Assembly (NCBI GenBank): GCA_001917125.1
Contig: MNTU01000044.1
Coordinates: 20,294 to 84,293, forward strand
DNA from: Azospirillum sp. 47_25
Lineage (GTDB): Bacteria > Pseudomonadota > Alphaproteobacteria > RF32 > CAG-239
Length of the DNA: 64,000 nucleotides
Direction: 5' to 3'
The notes beneath the pieces are model-generated. The model ran no database searches, was not told the origin of the DNA, and saw only the letters and a program-made list of their open reading frames with translations. Made by a program: the position numbers and the translations under genes. This document shows positions 62,365 to 64,000 of the stretch, piece by piece. Every line of letters starts with the position of its first letter. Within the stretch, counting starts at the first letter, position 1.

Positions 62365-63072
62365 ATGAAAACCATAGATATCTCATGGCGTAGATACATT
62401 CTTCCCAATATCCACAACGAGGGATGGAAGTTTGTAGGCATTTTTGCTGCCGTTACCGCATTGTTGGCAATGATGTGGGAACCCTTAGGCTGGATAGGTA
62501 TTGCTTTAACAATCTGGTGCTTTTATTTCTTCCGCGACCCCGAACGCGTTACGCCGGAAATCAGCGATGTCGTTGTTTCTCCCGCGGACGGTATTGTGCA
62601 GATGATTACCAAGGTCAAGGCTCCGGAAGAACTTGGTCTCGGTGACCAGAAGTTTACCCGCGTCAGCGTGTTTATGAGCGTCTTTAACGTTCACGTCAAC
62701 CGGGCACCGGCTGAAGGAAAAATTACCAAAGCCGTATATGTTCCCGGAAAGTTTTTTAACGCCACGCTTGATAAAGCAAGCAAGGATAACGAGCGCCAGC
62801 TGCTGGCGATGAAGACTAAAAGCGGCAAAGACATTGCCTTTGTTCAGATTGCCGGATTAGTGGCCCGCCGCATTTTGTGTGAAGCGACGGAAGGGCAGGA
62901 GTATAAAGCCGGTGAACGCTTTGGGATGATTCGTTTTGGTTCCCGTTTGGATGTTTATCTTCCCGAGGGCGTTGAGCCGCAGGTCTGCCTCGGCCAGACA
63001 ATGATTGCCGGTGAAAGCGTTATTGCCCATTTGAAAAGCGATGCCACACAGGTTAAGGGAGTAGTCAGATAA
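62365..63072 (+). CDS. psd: Phosphatidylserine decarboxylase (short archaeal/alphaproteobacterial type)
   Basis: 235 residues. An N-terminal membrane segment ([14 protein letters not shown]) and [20 protein letters not shown] are followed by FNVHVNRAP, with the self-cleavage site near [11 protein letters not shown], where G-S gives the pyruvoyl serine. It makes phosphatidylethanolamine from phosphatidylserine at the inner membrane. Its stop overlaps the start of pssA by one base. Confidence 0.95.
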   Translation: MKTIDISWRRYILPNIHNEGWKFVGIFAAVTALLAMMWEPLGWIGIALTIWCFYFFRDPERVTPEISDVVVSPADGIVQMITKVKAPEELGLGDQKFTRVSVFMSVFNVHVNRAPAEGKITKAVYVPGKFFNATLDKASKDNERQLLAMKTKSGKDIAFVQIAGLVARRILCEATEGQEYKAGERFGMIRFGSRLDVYLPEGVEPQVCLGQTMIAGESVIAHLKSDATQVKGVVR

Positions 63073-63860
63073 TGGAAAAGACATCTTCTAAAACCCTGCC
63101 GTCTAAACCGGGGTTCGGCGGTCGTTTGCCGTTTCGCAAAATCGCTCCGAATATTGTCACCATGCTGGCTTTGTGTGCCGGTGTAACTTCCATTCGCTAT
63201 TCCGTGCAGGAGGATTGGGTTAAAGCGGTTATCTGCATCTTTCTTGCAGCTCTGTTTGACGGCTTGGATGGCCGTGTTGCCCGGATGCTGAAAGGTTCTA
63301 CCAAATTCGGTGCCGAGCTGGATTCCCTGTCTGACTTTGTCAGTTTCGGCGTAGCTCCGGCTATTCTGATGTATCAGTGGACATTGTTTGATCTGCCGAA
63401 ATTCGGCTGGTTTTTCTGCCTGCTGTTTTCTATCGGTATGGCGATGCGTCTGGCCCGTTTTAACACCATGCTTGACGATGAACCTCAGCCGGAATATTGG
63501 CATCATTTCTTTGTCGGCGTTCCGGCTCCGGCCGCCGCTGCTTTGGCGATTATGCCGATTATGATTTCATTTGACTTTCCGGAATATGCCGTTTTTCGCT
63601 CCAATATGTTTTGCAGCATTTTGATGTGCGTCGTTTCGTTCCTGATGGTCAGTCGGATACCGACAATCTCCACCAAAAAGATGAAAGTTCCGACGTATAT
63701 GTTTATTCCCATGATGTTGATTGTCGCTTTGTTCGCCAGTTTTGTCATGAGCCAGCCTTGGCTGACGTTGGGAATTTCAACTTTGTGTTATGCCGCTTCG
63801 ATTCCAATCGGCGTCTTGTTCTTCCTCAAGGAAAAACACGATTTTGAAAAGAAAAACTAA
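63072..63860 (+). CDS. pssA: CDP-diacylglycerol-serine O-phosphatidyltransferase
   Basis: 262 residues. Complete CDP-alcohol phosphotransferase motif D-G-x2-A-R-x8-G-x3-D-x3-D in LFDGLDGRVARMLKG and FGAELDSLSD, plus about six to eight membrane segments. It forms phosphatidylserine, which Psd, encoded just upstream, decarboxylates. Confidence 0.95.
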   Translation: MEKTSSKTLPSKPGFGGRLPFRKIAPNIVTMLALCAGVTSIRYSVQEDWVKAVICIFLAALFDGLDGRVARMLKGSTKFGAELDSLSDFVSFGVAPAILMYQWTLFDLPKFGWFFCLLFSIGMAMRLARFNTMLDDEPQPEYWHHFFVGVPAPAAAALAIMPIMISFDFPEYAVFRSNMFCSILMCVVSFLMVSRIPTISTKKMKVPTYMFIPMMLIVALFASFVMSQPWLTLGISTLCYAASIPIGVLFFLKEKHDFEKKN

Positions 63861-63863
63861 ACG

Positions 63864-63893
63864 AAAGCCCCTTAAATAAGGGGCTTTTTATTT
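63864..63893 (+). terminator. Rho-independent terminator of psd-pssA
   Basis: Stem aagcccctt with aaggggctt, loop aaat, then TTTTATTT. Confidence 0.88.
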
Positions 63894-63933
63894 AGGGAGT
63901 TTAGCCAAAAATAAAGGGGAAGTTTATTTTATA

Positions 63934-64000
63934 TTGACATTGTTTTGATGATGTGGTACCTTACAATCAGGCTATGATTCAGTTATATGTGAGGTGTATG
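63934..64000 (+). promoter_or_regulatory. Possible promoter and start of a gene leaving the window
   Basis: A consensus -35 TTGACA (63934-63939) is present but no strong -10 at 16-18 bp. The last three bases are ATG, preceded by GAGG at 63991-63994, so a gene may begin at 63998. Confidence 0.35.

Overview
The window reads as bacterial chromosome, most likely from an anaerobic or microaerobic, host-associated alphaproteobacterium. This is inferred from gene content (YejAB peptide uptake, VirB8, PtsP, class III ribonucleotide reductase, single-chain serine dehydratase) and protein style; no 16S rRNA is present. Roughly 8.7-63.9 kb is moderate-GC, tightly packed housekeeping sequence with clear hairpin terminators. 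Roughly 1-8.7 kb is strikingly AT-rich accessory DNA ending exactly at the 3' end of a tRNA-Thr gene.

Accessory island (1-8663): a 128-bp direct repeat, the 3' part of a serine-recombinase gene, occurs at 543-670 and again at 8542-8669 where it abuts the tRNA-Thr 3' end. Between the copies lie an XRE repressor with an ImmA-type protease and three ATACGC/GCGTAT operator-like sites, a small HNH nuclease and a DUF3892 protein, a type II restriction endonuclease with a cytosine-5 methyltransferase that carries its own MerR-like DNA-binding domain, short orphan ORFs, and an HUH-type Rep-like protein surrounded by four families of short palindromic or direct repeats (possible replication origin). 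The recombinase itself is internally deleted and truncated at the tRNA.

Core (8739-63860): META-domain lipoproteins, serS, a tandem HD phosphohydrolase, a papain/CHAP-like protein, yejAB, accA-rmuC-ihfB-lapA-accD, a HAD phosphatase, a glycogen-debranching-type GH13, a Memo-AMMECR1 fusion coupled to an M49-like peptidase and sdaA, a half DEAD-box protein, ptsP, a RodZ-like gene, ispG-hisS-prfA, dnaE, two related membrane proteins, a DUF2207 protein, a GlmU lacking its acetyltransferase half, pepF, an orphan virB8 divergent from a TolC-like lipoprotein, the nrdD locus, a CoaD-HD fusion, a cysteine-less glutamine-amidotransferase-like protein, a flavin reductase with a basic tail, a zeta-toxin-like kinase, tRNA-Leu, and psd-pssA.

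Most notable: class III ribonucleotide reductase is encoded in two pieces. The 684-residue NrdD chain stops after its zinc motif, and the glycyl-radical domain is a separate 68-residue gene just downstream, followed by the activase nrdG; two well-spaced NrdR-box-like sites lie upstream. Several other genes have altered architectures (GlmU, GlgX-like, CoaD-HD, Memo-AMMECR1, half DEAD-box).
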